Shown one piece after another: positions 1 through 9,522 of a stretch of 64,000 bases of DNA (within the stretch, counting starts at the first letter, position 1; each line of letters starts with the position of its first letter). The translations under genes were made by a program, and so were the position numbers. The notes under the pieces are model-generated. The model saw only the letters and a list, made by a program, of their open reading frames with translations, ran no database searches and was not told where the DNA came from. This stretch comes from Clarireedia homoeocarpa (taxonomy: Eukaryota > Ascomycota > Leotiomycetes > Helotiales > Rutstroemiaceae): contig LNKV01000010.1 of the NCBI GenBank assembly GCA_001465935.1, forward strand, positions 1-64,000, in the 5' to 3' direction.

Positions 1-535
1 AATTTAAAAACTTTTTTAAAATAAATATAAACTTAGTTTTTTTAAACTCTAATTAGATTTTATTAAAAAATTATAATTAAAATATTAATTTAAAATAACT
101 AGTTTATAATAAAAAGTTAGAAGATATTATTTAAATAATATTTTAAATTAAAAATAATTAATATAAGTTTATAAAATTAATATCGAAATAATTAAAAAAA
201 ATATTAATATTAAATTAAAATAAGTCTTCGAATATTATAATATTAAAAGAAATAAACTAGTTAATAAATTAATTAAAGAAGATATTAATATTAATCTTTA
301 TATAATTATAACTAATTTCAGTTATCTAGATATATAACCTATATCTTATATATAGTTATCTCTCGGTTATTTCTAGCCTCATTAGCTTAAAATTCTAAGA
401 ATAATCCAAATCGTTATATTAAATACAATTTCGTATAAATTATATTAACTTTAATATAATTAACTAATAGTAATAGAATATAATATTCTTTATATCTTCT
501 TTATATTAATAACACTACTAACGATAAATAAAGGA
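1..535. repeat. AT-rich, probably RIP-degraded repeat block
   Basis: The block is almost entirely A and T, with runs of TTAAT/AATTA words, many TpA steps and few G or C. No reading frame can be read through it. Composition changes abruptly to normal coding sequence near 535. This is the usual look of a transposon degraded by repeat-induced point mutation in Pezizomycotina. The original element cannot be named. The right border sits inside the coding region of the NUDIX relic, so the block probably replaced that gene's 5' end. The left border lies outside the window. Confidence 0.75.
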
Positions 536-1074
536 CTTGTATTTAGCTTTGATTACCGTGATTCTGTCAAAGATTTCACAGTCTGCAAACGCGACTATCT
601 CCAAGCTCATTCAATTACACATTTCATCTATATTGCCACGAGCGCCCTGGTGTTTGACGCCAGAGATGCATCTGAGCCTTGCATCCTCCTTCTTCAGCGC
701 GCGGCCTGCGATGGAGATCCACACAAATGGGAGCCTCCGGGTGAAGCTTGCGATGATATGGATAAAAGCATTTTACACGCTGCTGCTCGGGAATTATGGG
801 AAGAGACAGGGCTTCAAGCTGCTCGATTTGAAGACCCATTGGGCAATCTTACGTGTTCCCACTGAGGGATGGAAACATGGTTTCGCGGTTTACATTTACG
901 GCGAAAGGGAAGGATCTTGCTGTGATCAGACTCGATCCAAAAGAACATCAACGATATCTTTGGGTTACTGAAGAGCAAATCAGGCAGAGCAGGGTATTCG
1001 ACGTAGAATTGAAATTCACAGCGCCTGAAGTTGTTCGCACAGTTTTAAAAGGCTTTGCTTTGCTTAAAGAGTAG
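536..1074 (+). pseudogene. 5'-truncated, frameshifted NUDIX hydrolase relic
   Basis: Two overlapping frames together encode a NUDIX hydrolase, a family that cleaves nucleoside diphosphates linked to other moieties. The first frame (about 542-864) carries a fungal NUDIX N-terminus and a complete NUDIX box: GEACDDMDKS followed by ARELWEETGL, around 740-814. It stops just after GNLTCSH. The second frame (853-1074) carries the C-terminal half, with SRFTFTAKGKD and LDPKEHQRYLWVTEE. No ATG exists in the first frame upstream, where the AT-rich block begins. The frame change near 850-890 is best read as an indel. An intron from 853 to the AG near 925 would also keep frame (NLT to LDPKEH), but it would remove the conserved strand SRFTFTAKGK. 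I therefore call it a pseudogene. The NUDIX identity is secure; whether it is dead is inference. Confidence 0.7.
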
Positions 1075-1189
1075 TAGATACAAAGGTTACAAAAAGTTGG
1101 TTTATATATGCAAATCTCAGAACTATTTATATGCAAAGCGACTTTCTATTTGTAAAATTATAAATCTATATTAAATTGACGTAAGCCCG

Positions 1190-1330
1190 GACCACCTGTG
1201 AAAAAACACACCCCATGTGACTTCGAAAAAACCCGCCCATGTGACTTCGAAATCAGTTTTGGTAAGTCGCTGTCGCTCCTTACCCTCCTGAGCGAGTTGG
1301 GAGCCCCAGCAACCAACTCAAGCTCGTTAT
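1190..1330. repeat. Short tandem and inverted repeat between NUDIX relic and SDR
   Basis: A 17-base word starting CCCATGTGACTTCGAAA occurs at 1212 and again at 1236, a 24-bp period. Next to it, GAGC/GAGTTGG (1290-1300) pairs with CCAACTC/GCTC (1313-1325, with an AA bulge), giving a hairpin of 7+4 bp. The hairpin lies just past the SDR stop codon and could be part of its 3' end or a decayed mobile-element end. No function is shown. Confidence 0.4.
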
Positions 1331-1338
1331 ATTAAATT

Positions 1339-2106
1339 CTAAAAAATATAATATAACCAAGGAATAAAAGTGAAAATGAAACCACGTAATCTAAATACTA
1401 AACTTAGTGGTGGTAGCAATTTATTGTCCACTACAACTCCAAAATTGGTGCCTTTGAGATTAGATGACTCTCCAGCTTGTATCATTGCCATTGCCACATC
1501 TCCATAGGTGACAGCTGCACTATGATCATTCTCACTGAGTTGGACGGTACCACTCTGTTCACCCTTCAAAATCACCCCTGGTTGAATAAATTTAACGTCA
1601 ATCCCTTCATCATCCTTAGCTGCTTGGATATAAAGATCTTCTGCGCGCTCCAAATCTTTGTAGATATGCCAAAAGCCATGATAGATGATCCAATGTTGGA
1701 ATGGCGACGCGCCGCGGTGAAGGGTTTCATTAACAGACTTCGAACTCAACACTACAACTCTTTGTTGTTGAACAGCCTGATGTCTGTCCTTTAGTATCCT
1801 TAGAGCTCCCAGAACACTGGCTGCGGCATCATATGCGATCGTTATGCCAGGTTTGTTATCGTTACTGGCAAGGACCGAGAACACAGCCTGGGTGGAAAAG
1901 ATGCAAGAACCAAGAAGCTCAAGATCGTTCATGCTGCCCTCGAATAGGCGAATTCGCTCATCGGTTTCAATATCGGGGAAGATTTTTAGAAGTTTTGACT
2001 TCGATCGTATATAAAGGTTGAGTTCGTGCTCTGGTGACTTGAGTAGCTGTTTGATAAGCTGTTGGCCCGTAGCACCAGTGGCACCAAGAATAGCAAATCT
2101 TGCCAT
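1339..2106 (-). CDS. Atypical short-chain dehydrogenase, NAD(P)-binding (NmrA/SDR-a type)
   Basis: This is a single-exon gene of 255 residues. I start it at 2106 because MARFAILGATGATGQQ places the glycine-rich dinucleotide-binding loop GATGATG at residues 8-14, as in NmrA-like and other atypical SDRs. An in-frame ATG further upstream (2178) would add 24 non-conserved residues. Further family features are a beta-strand and serine region VVVLSSKS, a likely active-site area with WHIYKDLERAE, and FIQPGVILKG after it. The substrate cannot be told; relatives are often annotated only as NAD(P)-binding proteins. The C-terminus (FIFTFIPWLYYIF) is hydrophobic, suggesting loose membrane contact or a capped helix. 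It is divergent from RFT1, with 1.5 kb between them. Confidence 0.7.
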   Translation of the reverse strand: MARFAILGATGATGQQLIKQLLKSPEHELNLYIRSKSKLLKIFPDIETDERIRLFEGSMNDLELLGSCIFSTQAVFSVLASNDNKPGITIAYDAAASVLGALRILKDRHQAVQQQRVVVLSSKSVNETLHRGASPFQHWIIYHGFWHIYKDLERAEDLYIQAAKDDEGIDVKFIQPGVILKGEQSGTVQLSENDHSAAVTYGDVAMAMIQAGESSNLKGTNFGVVVDNKLLPPLSLVFRLRGFIFTFIPWLYYIF

Positions 2107-3580
2107 TGTGTGAGAGGTGGAAGATGATGGCGAGAATGGAACAACAAGAAAGATGAGGATCTTCTTGGAACTACCCACACTCTTGTCATTTTGCAGTCAA
2201 TATATACCTTACCTGATTGCTATATGGTAGAATGTATTTCCTTCAGCATATGTACACCGACGGAATCTCGGTATTTCGACAGAAAGTCCGTCCGTTGTGA
2301 CTCTGGACATAACAAGTTTCCGAAATCCACGTTGTCGCCTTAGATGTACTACTCCCTGTGATGATATTGACAAAATTGATTCGTATACGTTGATGTGTAT
2401 TACACATCGTGAAATGTCAAATAATGTTAAACGAGGGTAGAAGCTGCACAATGGACTTCGAAATCCTTCGCCGAGGTCAACTAGATACAAGACTGATATA
2501 TGCCCGAGCTCTCAAAAAGCAACGCGCAACTTGTTCATCGTCAAAGCACTGTATTCAGATGAATGTATCCCTACTCGAGCATAATCCAACCAGAAATATA
2601 TTCGTGACCAATAGCGGAGAAAACAGCACAAGAGCAATGCCATAATTTAAGGCCGACCACGAAGCGATGTTTGCAAGGAGAACAACTGGTGCTTTTACAT
2701 ATACAGAAGCAACTATGCTTCGGCATTATTTATCAGGCACAAGGAAGAGGTAAGAAGCTTATCACTGAATGTGTTGCCTCAGGTGAATTGCAACACATGT
2801 GTCAGTTTTCGCTAGCAATGTCGCCGCCCATTCTCAACTTGGGTATTAGGATGACCGTTAGGGTAGAGCCATGCCCTTGAGCAACCTAACCGGACACGAC
2901 TCCAGTGAGACTCAAATGCTCAAGTGCCAGAGAATGACGACCCGCTGGATGCTGTCGTGCTTGCTTGAAGATGAGTACCCATAAGTCCTGTGCAATCATC
3001 ATCAATTTGATCCTCTCAACCCAGTAGGGGAAATATCCCAAAAACCTTGCAAATTTTCATATTTAGTCACTTGGAGACACCCGATATATGACATTGAACA
3101 CATCAAACCATTCGCGTAGAACGAAGGTAGCTAGGCACGCCGGACGCAAGAAATATCGATGTATTCACATCAACAATCAAAAATATACGAGGATTATTAC
3201 GTTGCGCGTTTAATATCCAGATCCATATTGAGTCTAGCATAAATAGATGTCATTAGATGATAGCACATCGACCGAGAAAGGGCCTTGAAAGTTGAGACGT
3301 CTAAGTCCGTCGGAAGAGATAAAGATGAGTTAATGTGTATGTATATTATATGAGCAGCCTTTCAAGATCCAAGCAGAGACAGAGCATTTGATAGTACTGT
3401 AAGATTGTTCTTTGATCTAACAAGTTGAGCAGAGAGTCTGCCTACGTGCATGGCGCAGAAAAGTAGAGCTTCCGTTCCATCCAGAACCTCGAGTAGTTCT
3501 ACGTATCACGTGAGCATGAGTTTCTCGCCAGCAGATTGTGCTCGATTGTAAACTTAGGTAGACCTCACTACATCAAAATT
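2107..3580. other. Divergent intergenic region, SDR / RFT1
   Basis: About 1.5 kb separates two divergent genes. The short open frames here show no family features or plausible exons. A CACGTG E-box core lies at 3507-3512, about 70 bp before the RFT1 start, and could bind a Cbf1-type bHLH factor; this rests on the motif only. I see no RNA gene. Confidence 0.5.
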
Positions 3581-5338
3581 ATGGCATCTACAGCATCCAA
3601 GGAAGAGAAACAATCAAATGTTACACTTCTATCAACGGCAGCAGGTGGTGCCTCTCTCCTAATAGCACTCCAGGCCGGTTCTCGGGCTTTGACATTCATT
3701 GTCAATCAGATACTTCTCCGGTACCTCTCTCCTGAACTGCTCGCAATCTCCACGCAACTCGAAGTCTATTGCATCTCGATTTTGTTCTTCGCCCGGGAAA
3801 GTTTGCGTGTAGCCATTCAACGGCAGAGCGATAGCAATGATGCAGAACCTGGGAAGGTTGCTGGAAAAGCATACGTGGATAGTCGTACGGCTGCTGGTAA
3901 AAGCCAAGCAATTGTAAACTTGTCATACATTTCGATTCTTCTCGGCATTGGGTTTACGGTTTTCATGGAATGGTCGTATCTCAATGCCGGAAAGTCCGAT
4001 GTAGTTGATGCGCCATATTTTCAAAAATCTTTAAGGTTGTATGGCGTCGCCGCCATCTTAGAACTGTTGGCCGAGCCATGTTTTACTGTGGTTCAACAGA
4101 AGTCGACATTCAAAATCCGTGCTGCGGCAGAATCTGTAGCCACAGTATCTAGATGTGTTACAACATGTGGCCTGGCGGTTTGGGCCGCGAAGAACCAGCG
4201 ATATATTGGGGTTCTCCCGTTTGCAGTAGGCCAATGTACATATGCGGTTTCGATACTTCTGGTCTACTACTTGGGAGTCTGGAACATTGCCTTCGCCAAT
4301 GGCTTCTCATTGATGATCAAGCCCATTTATAGGTGATTCAATTTCCTCAAGTGGGACCTGGCTGCGTCTGGCTGACTTAGATGCAGTGAAAACGTTATAT
4401 TTTATTTCTCCAAACCAATCCTGCAACTTGGAGCAAGTCTATTCGTCCAATCTTTGGTTAAACATTTCCTTACTCAGGGAGATACTATCTTGATAGTGGC
4501 TATGGCTTCACAGACTGCTCAAGGCATCTATGCTCTTGCCAGTAACTACGGTGGACTCGTCGCCCGACTGGTCTTGCAGCCCGTGGAAGAAATGTCTCGA
4601 AACTACTTCGGCAAACTTCTTTCCGTTCCTGATGGTGACCCACCGAAGCAAACTATTGAGAAGGCCATTGATGACCTGCAACGATTACTTCAAGCATACC
4701 TCTTGTTGTCCGTCGTTGTCGTGGCAATTGGCCCTACCGCTGCTCCATTACTCATTAATCTACTTGCAGGACCTCGATGGCAGGCGTCTGGGGCTGGCTA
4801 TGTCCTTGCGTGGTATTGCTATTATATTCCTCTACTTGCACTGAATGGGATATTTGAAGCCTTCGTTTCATCCGTTGCCACCAAAACTGAAGTTTACAAG
4901 CAATCTCTCTGGATGACTGCCTTCTCTGTGGGATTTGGATGTGCTGCATATTTGTTCCTAGGAGTCATGGATCTAGGTGCCAAAGGTCTTGTTCTTGCGA
5001 ACATGACCAACATGCTTCTCAGGATTGTTTGGTGTGGAAATTTCATCAAGAATTACTGCATTCGTCACGGAACGAAATTCGAGCTACGTAGATTTATGTC
5101 ACGACCTAGCACGATATCTCTGACCGTTGTCACTTGTGCTACTCTTGCTCAAATGCAGAAAAACTTTTCGGGGCATATCTTGGACTTGGTGAAAACCGCC
5201 TTGGTGGCCTTGATTTTCGCAGTCCTGGTGTACGTACCCACTAAATCACACATCTATTTATGCTAACCACGACGCCATATTAGTGCAACAACTGAGAGAA
5301 AGTACCTCCTCGAATGTTATCGTACATTGAAGGGATAA
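3581..5338 (+). CDS. RFT1: RFT1, Man5GlcNAc2-PP-dolichol translocation protein
   Basis: This is a multi-pass ER membrane protein needed to bring the Man5GlcNAc2-PP-dolichol N-glycan precursor to the lumenal side. There are three exons: 3581-4332, 4387-5229 and 5284-5338, separated by two 54-nt introns; the product is 549 residues, normal for fungal Rft1. The first transmembrane region carries LLIALQAGSRALTFIVNQ and LLRYLSPELL, an Rft1 signature. Exon 2 begins in frame as SENVIFYFSKPILQLG, and exon 3 gives the conserved tail ERKYLLECYRTLKG. Many hydrophobic helices fill the length. The start at 3581 is the first ATG that gives a plain Rft1 N-terminus; ORF sequence upstream of it is not conserved. 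The stop lies only 42 bp from the stop of the convergent DBP3 gene, so their 3' UTRs must overlap. Confidence 0.95.
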
Positions 5339-5380
5339 ATAAAATTGATCTAGACTGTGTGGTCATTGCTAACGCATATC

Positions 5381-7227
5381 TCAATCGAACTTAATTTTCT
5401 GTGCTGTTTTTGTGGTATCGACATTCTTGAAAAATGCACCGTATGCATCGTGGGCCTTCTTCTTGACTGTAGTACCGAATTTCAGTAATTCGTCAGGAAC
5501 TGGCTGGTTAGCGGCTTTGAGCACATTTATCAAGCTTTTACGATGTCAGTGCTTGCTCTTGATTAAGGATCAGAAGTTACTTACGCGCCAGACTGAGCCT
5601 TGTCATGCTCAGTGAATAACGTGATTGCTAGCCCATCTTTGCCAGCTCTTCCTGTTCGACCAATTCGATGCACATAATCTTCCACCGTTAAGGGAAATGT
5701 ACAGTTAATTACTAACTTGACAGCCGGAATATCTAGACCTCTAGCAGCTACATCTGTAGCGACAAGGACTGGTGTATTGCCTTGTTTGAAAGCTTCCAGG
5801 CTCCTCGTTCTCTGCTCCTGACTTAGATCACCGTGGATTCCAGCAACTCTGAAGCCCTTTGACCGGATGAAGCCTTCCACTCTCGTAGCTTCCTTCTTAT
5901 ATAGGCAGAAGACAAGAATTCTATCATCCCTTTGGCTGCCACTCTGATATTCCTTGAGTAGCTGTAGGAGTCTGTATTCTTTGTTTCTAGGGTCAACTAC
6001 CTCTACCTTCTGCACAATACGAGAATTTGCGCGAAGATCTCCTGTTGGGTTATCGCCGATGGTGACTCTAACAGGATTTTTCATGAAAGTAGCGGCCAAA
6101 TCACGCACCGATTCCGGCCAGGTAGCTGTGAACATGAGCGTTTGCCTATTTCCTAGAGCCGGGGTTGTGTTGATGATTTTTCTGATTTCTTCTTCAAAGC
6201 CCTTGTCTAACATCCTGTCTGCTTCATCAAGAACAACATATCTCGCCTTACTGAGGTCCGCACACCCTTCGTTAATGAGGTCATTAAGGCGACCCGGGGT
6301 AGCAACGACAATGTCTGCGGTCTTCAGGCCTCTTCGCTGCTTATCCTTCGGAACACCGCCATACACACACACGACCTCCAGAGAAGATGCCTTAGCCAGC
6401 TTCACAATCTGTTCGTAGCTTTGCATCGCCAATTCTCGAGTCGGTGATACGATGACAGCTCTTGCACCCTTATTTTTTTGACTAGGTGGCAATGATGACA
6501 TATACCGCACACAAGGCACAGCAAAAGCCATTGTCTTTCCCGAACCGGTCTCTGCGACACCAATAACGTCACGACCAGCAAGTAAAAATGGCCACGCTGC
6601 TGCTTGTATAGCTGTTGGTGCTCTGAAATCCTTGAAGGGTGCTCGTTGAGCAGGATCTGTGATAGGGAGATAGTCGAAACTTGTGAGAGGCCTTAGAGTT
6701 GCTGAAGCTGATAAAGGATCGGTAATGGTTATAAAATTGCCAGCCAAGAAGGAGTCGATCTCACTCTGAGGGAGGCCCTTCAGAGCAGGATCCTCGATGT
6801 AACTCGCGTCATGTTGTTGCAATGTTAGAGGCGTAACGACTGATGAGATGGAATCGGACGGCACGACGGGTTCTATGCTCGCAGGATTTTCTGCCTTGGT
6901 AGCTTTCTTCAGAGCCTTCAAACGTGCTTTCTCGGCCTTCTTAGCAGCCTTTGCATCGGCCGCATCTGCCTCCGTTTCTATGTTTGTCTTGTTCGCCTCT
7001 GATACCTCCTTATCCTTCGCATCTATGAGTTGGGCATTTTTGAGCTTCTTAAGACGTTTTCTTTCCTTGCGAGCCTCCTTAGATTCTACCTCGACTTCAT
7101 CTTGAGCAGAGTTCGCAATTGGCTCTTCATCGCTCTTGGGTTTCGGGCCCTTCTTCTCCTTGCGACTTTTCTTGGTGGAAATATCTTTGGGATTGAGTTC
7201 CGTATCATCAAGAGTACGTTTAGGCAT
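5381..7227 (-). CDS. DBP3: ATP-dependent RNA helicase DBP3 (DEAD-box)
   Basis: This nucleolar DEAD-box helicase acts in 60S ribosomal subunit maturation, in pre-rRNA processing. There are two exons on the minus strand, 7227-5585 and 5534-5381, split by a 50-nt intron; the product is 598 residues. The N-terminus (residues 1-115) is lysine- and glutamate-rich with basic nuclear-type stretches. The helicase core follows: Q motif FRAPTAIQ near 201, Walker A AETGSGKT 225-232, PTRELA 262, ATPGRL 309, DEAD 334-337, TAT 367, ARGLD 495 and HRIGRTGR 520-527. Exon 2 restores the DBP3-typical tail LINVLKAANQPVPDELLKFG. Without that exon the protein would end at SGA, so the intron is needed. The start at 7227 (MPKRTLDD) is chosen because sequence upstream is not protein-like. 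Confidence 0.95.
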
Positions 7228-8123
7228 AGTTGCAATAGAGGTTCTCAAACCCGAAGTCGTGACAATTTGGATATTGTGGAGAATACAAGTAGCTTGCAAC
7301 GGGGGAAAAAAATAATTTTGACAAAACCCGATAAGACAAGGGTTATCCGATAACAGCACTTATCCTATCTAAGAGCCGGAAAAGGTCCGGATATTTATGC
7401 GCCGTAATCATTTTGTATCGTTGAATGTGAGAATAATATCTACCTACCTGCTAACTACTCCTAATACTTAAGTAGCGGGTCATGACTGGAAGCAGTCTTG
7501 TCTGCTAGACAAGGCTCTGGAAGTGACAATGGTAGGGAACGACACTCCTGAAGCACGTTCATATGAGGAAGTTCTTTGCTGCGATCCCCGCTATGGTTAC
7601 AGAAATCAGTGACGACTTCATCGAACCGTCTAAATATTTTGTTTTTAATGCGGAGAGAACGGCACACAAAAAAGGGAAAGGAGAACTGTGCCAACCTGTC
7701 GCAAGTGCAAGTGCCGAGAGAATCTATTCCAATTCTCACAATCAAACACTACATTGTCATTTTATTCTGTTGAGAAAAGTTATCCAACAAACCCGACACC
7801 AACGGCTACATAGTCACAGACTAGAGTAAAGTCGCCTCGTAAGCATTGGAGACTCATTGATGTTATTTGGTCTGTAGTGGCCTTGCTATGGATTTATGAA
7901 AGAGTATTGTGGACTTTTATACAAACTGCTCCAACGGGTTTCAAACGTTGATACGCTTCACCTAACATAATTCGAGAGGATTCCGCGCCATCTGTCCCGC
8001 CTCGAATCTCCATCCTTAATGTCAAATCATCTTCGTCCTATAAGATATCCGAAATAAAATGGGTTTCCCAAAGCATCCCAAGATAGAAATCAAACTCCGT
8101 ATCCCAAATTGCATCCATCACAA
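7228..8123. other. Intergenic region, DBP3 promoter side and ISU1 3' side
   Basis: About 0.9 kb. The half next to 7228 should hold the DBP3 promoter and the half next to 8123 the ISU1 3' UTR. Only short open frames without family features occur. I see no RNA gene, repeat or element. Confidence 0.5.
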
Positions 8124-8783
8124 TCAAGCTGCTGCTGTCTGAGACGACGCAGGCTCCATTACTGTTTCAACATCGATTTTTGGCATAGACGCACCGGTGC
8201 CTCCGAGATTTGTAGATCGTGCCTTGGGGTTCTTGGTATAGTAATTAGAAATTGCGGATTTGATCGCATCCTCTGCAAGCATGGAGCAATGGACTAGGGC
8301 AAAGTTAGCACATAATAATACACAGCATCATGGCGAGATGCGCTTACGCTTCACTGGCGGGAGGCAAAGCTCCTTTGCAATCTCAGTATTCCGAACGCGA
8401 CCAGCCTCCTCCAATGTCATTCCTCGAACCAATTCTGTCAAGTATGATGAAGAGGCAATGGCAGAACCGCATCCGAACGTTTTGAATTTCACATCTGAGA
8501 TAGTATTGGTGTCTGGGTCAACCCTTATTTGCAACTTCATTACATCGCCGCAAGCCGGTGCTCCAACCAATCCAGTTCCAACGTCAGTGTCTGTTTTTGA
8601 CATGCTTCCTACATTGCGCGGACGTGAGTAATGATCGAGAACCTTCTCGTGATATGATCGACGACCTGCAACGAATGAGGGTGCTGTGACTTGAGCAGTA
8701 ATAGGTTTGGTGGCGGAACGAGCGCCTGCCGATAACGCTCTACCAGCAGCGCGGGGTGCGTTAAGCAGAGTTCTCCGAAACAT
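8124..8783 (-). CDS. ISU1: Mitochondrial iron-sulfur cluster scaffold ISU1 (IscU family)
   Basis: This is the scaffold on which the mitochondrial cysteine desulfurase complex builds [2Fe-2S] clusters. There are two exons (8783-8348 and 8293-8124) with a 54-nt intron; the product is 201 residues. Residues 1-43 are rich in R, A and S and lack acidic residues, a mitochondrial presequence. The IscU domain follows from YHEKVLDHYSRPRNVGS. All three cluster-binding cysteines are present: Cys78 in GAPACGD, Cys105 in FGCGSAIASS and Cys148 in LHCSML; Asp80 is also kept. LPPVK (141-145) is the Hsp70 (Ssq1) recognition motif, and the intron splits just after it. Nothing is missing. GRX5, which acts downstream in the same pathway, lies at 50 kb in this window but is not linked to it. 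Confidence 0.96.
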
Positions 8784-9522
8784 TTTTCGACTGATATAAA
8801 CTGGACGACTTTGACGGAAATAAAGAGAATCTCCGAGTTTGTAGATATTGAATCGTATCGAGAGATGCAAATATTTGCTGGGCTACAGTTTTGGTTGATG
8901 TTATTTCGAAGTGTAGATGAATATTGTTGAATTCGTAATTGATCTTCTTTTGGGATCTGATAAATATTCGAGCGATGATTGATGAAAGAAATGGGGTAGG
9001 GTTGAGCGAGCGAATCAGAGAAGACAATGTTTTACCCTTTTTGACTGTCGGACTCATCATCCAAAAGACCGAAATCTATTTGCTTGAAAGGCGGAGATAA
9101 GAATGTAAAGAATAGTGGATATACGGAAGTAAGCATCTAGCCAATTACAACATAGGATCTGCTCTCTCTCGTCTCTCTCACAACACCTGCGAACACCGAG
9201 GCAGGCAAGCGGTGGCGAGGAATTGGATCCTCACGATCCTGTAAACAGGACGTCTAGAATATTCTGGATTACATAACTTATTGGGCAAATAGCATTTTAT
9301 GCCTAAGGCAGAATGTTAACTTTGGACTTTGGAGCAGGAGACAGGAGCTCCTCTTCTTACCCCACCAACCACGGGCCATCCCATATCATTGTTGCATCTC
9401 AGTAGGCGTGCGAGGCGTGGTAGGTAACTTGGTGGATAGCAGGACGAGTAGCACAAAAGGGCAATCGAGATAATCGTCTTCTACCAAAACTTGTTACGAC
9501 GAAACTACATCTCAGCGCAACT
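8784..9522. other. Divergent promoter region, ISU1 / UBP14
   Basis: A 739-bp shared promoter region. It holds a CT-rich stretch near 9161-9185 (repeated TCTC), common in fungal core promoters. No other gene is visible. Confidence 0.5.

Noticed and set aside
853..925. Possible intron joining the two NUDIX frames
   Set aside because: GT-AG ends and frame fit, but splicing would delete the conserved SRFTFTAKGK strand, so an indel is the better reading.
3659..3926. Minus-strand open frames across RFT1 exon 1
   Set aside because: They are antisense shadows of a conserved coding exon.
5954..7353. Plus-strand open frames of 85-154 codons across DBP3
   Set aside because: Antisense to the DEAD-box helicase; the minus strand holds all family motifs.
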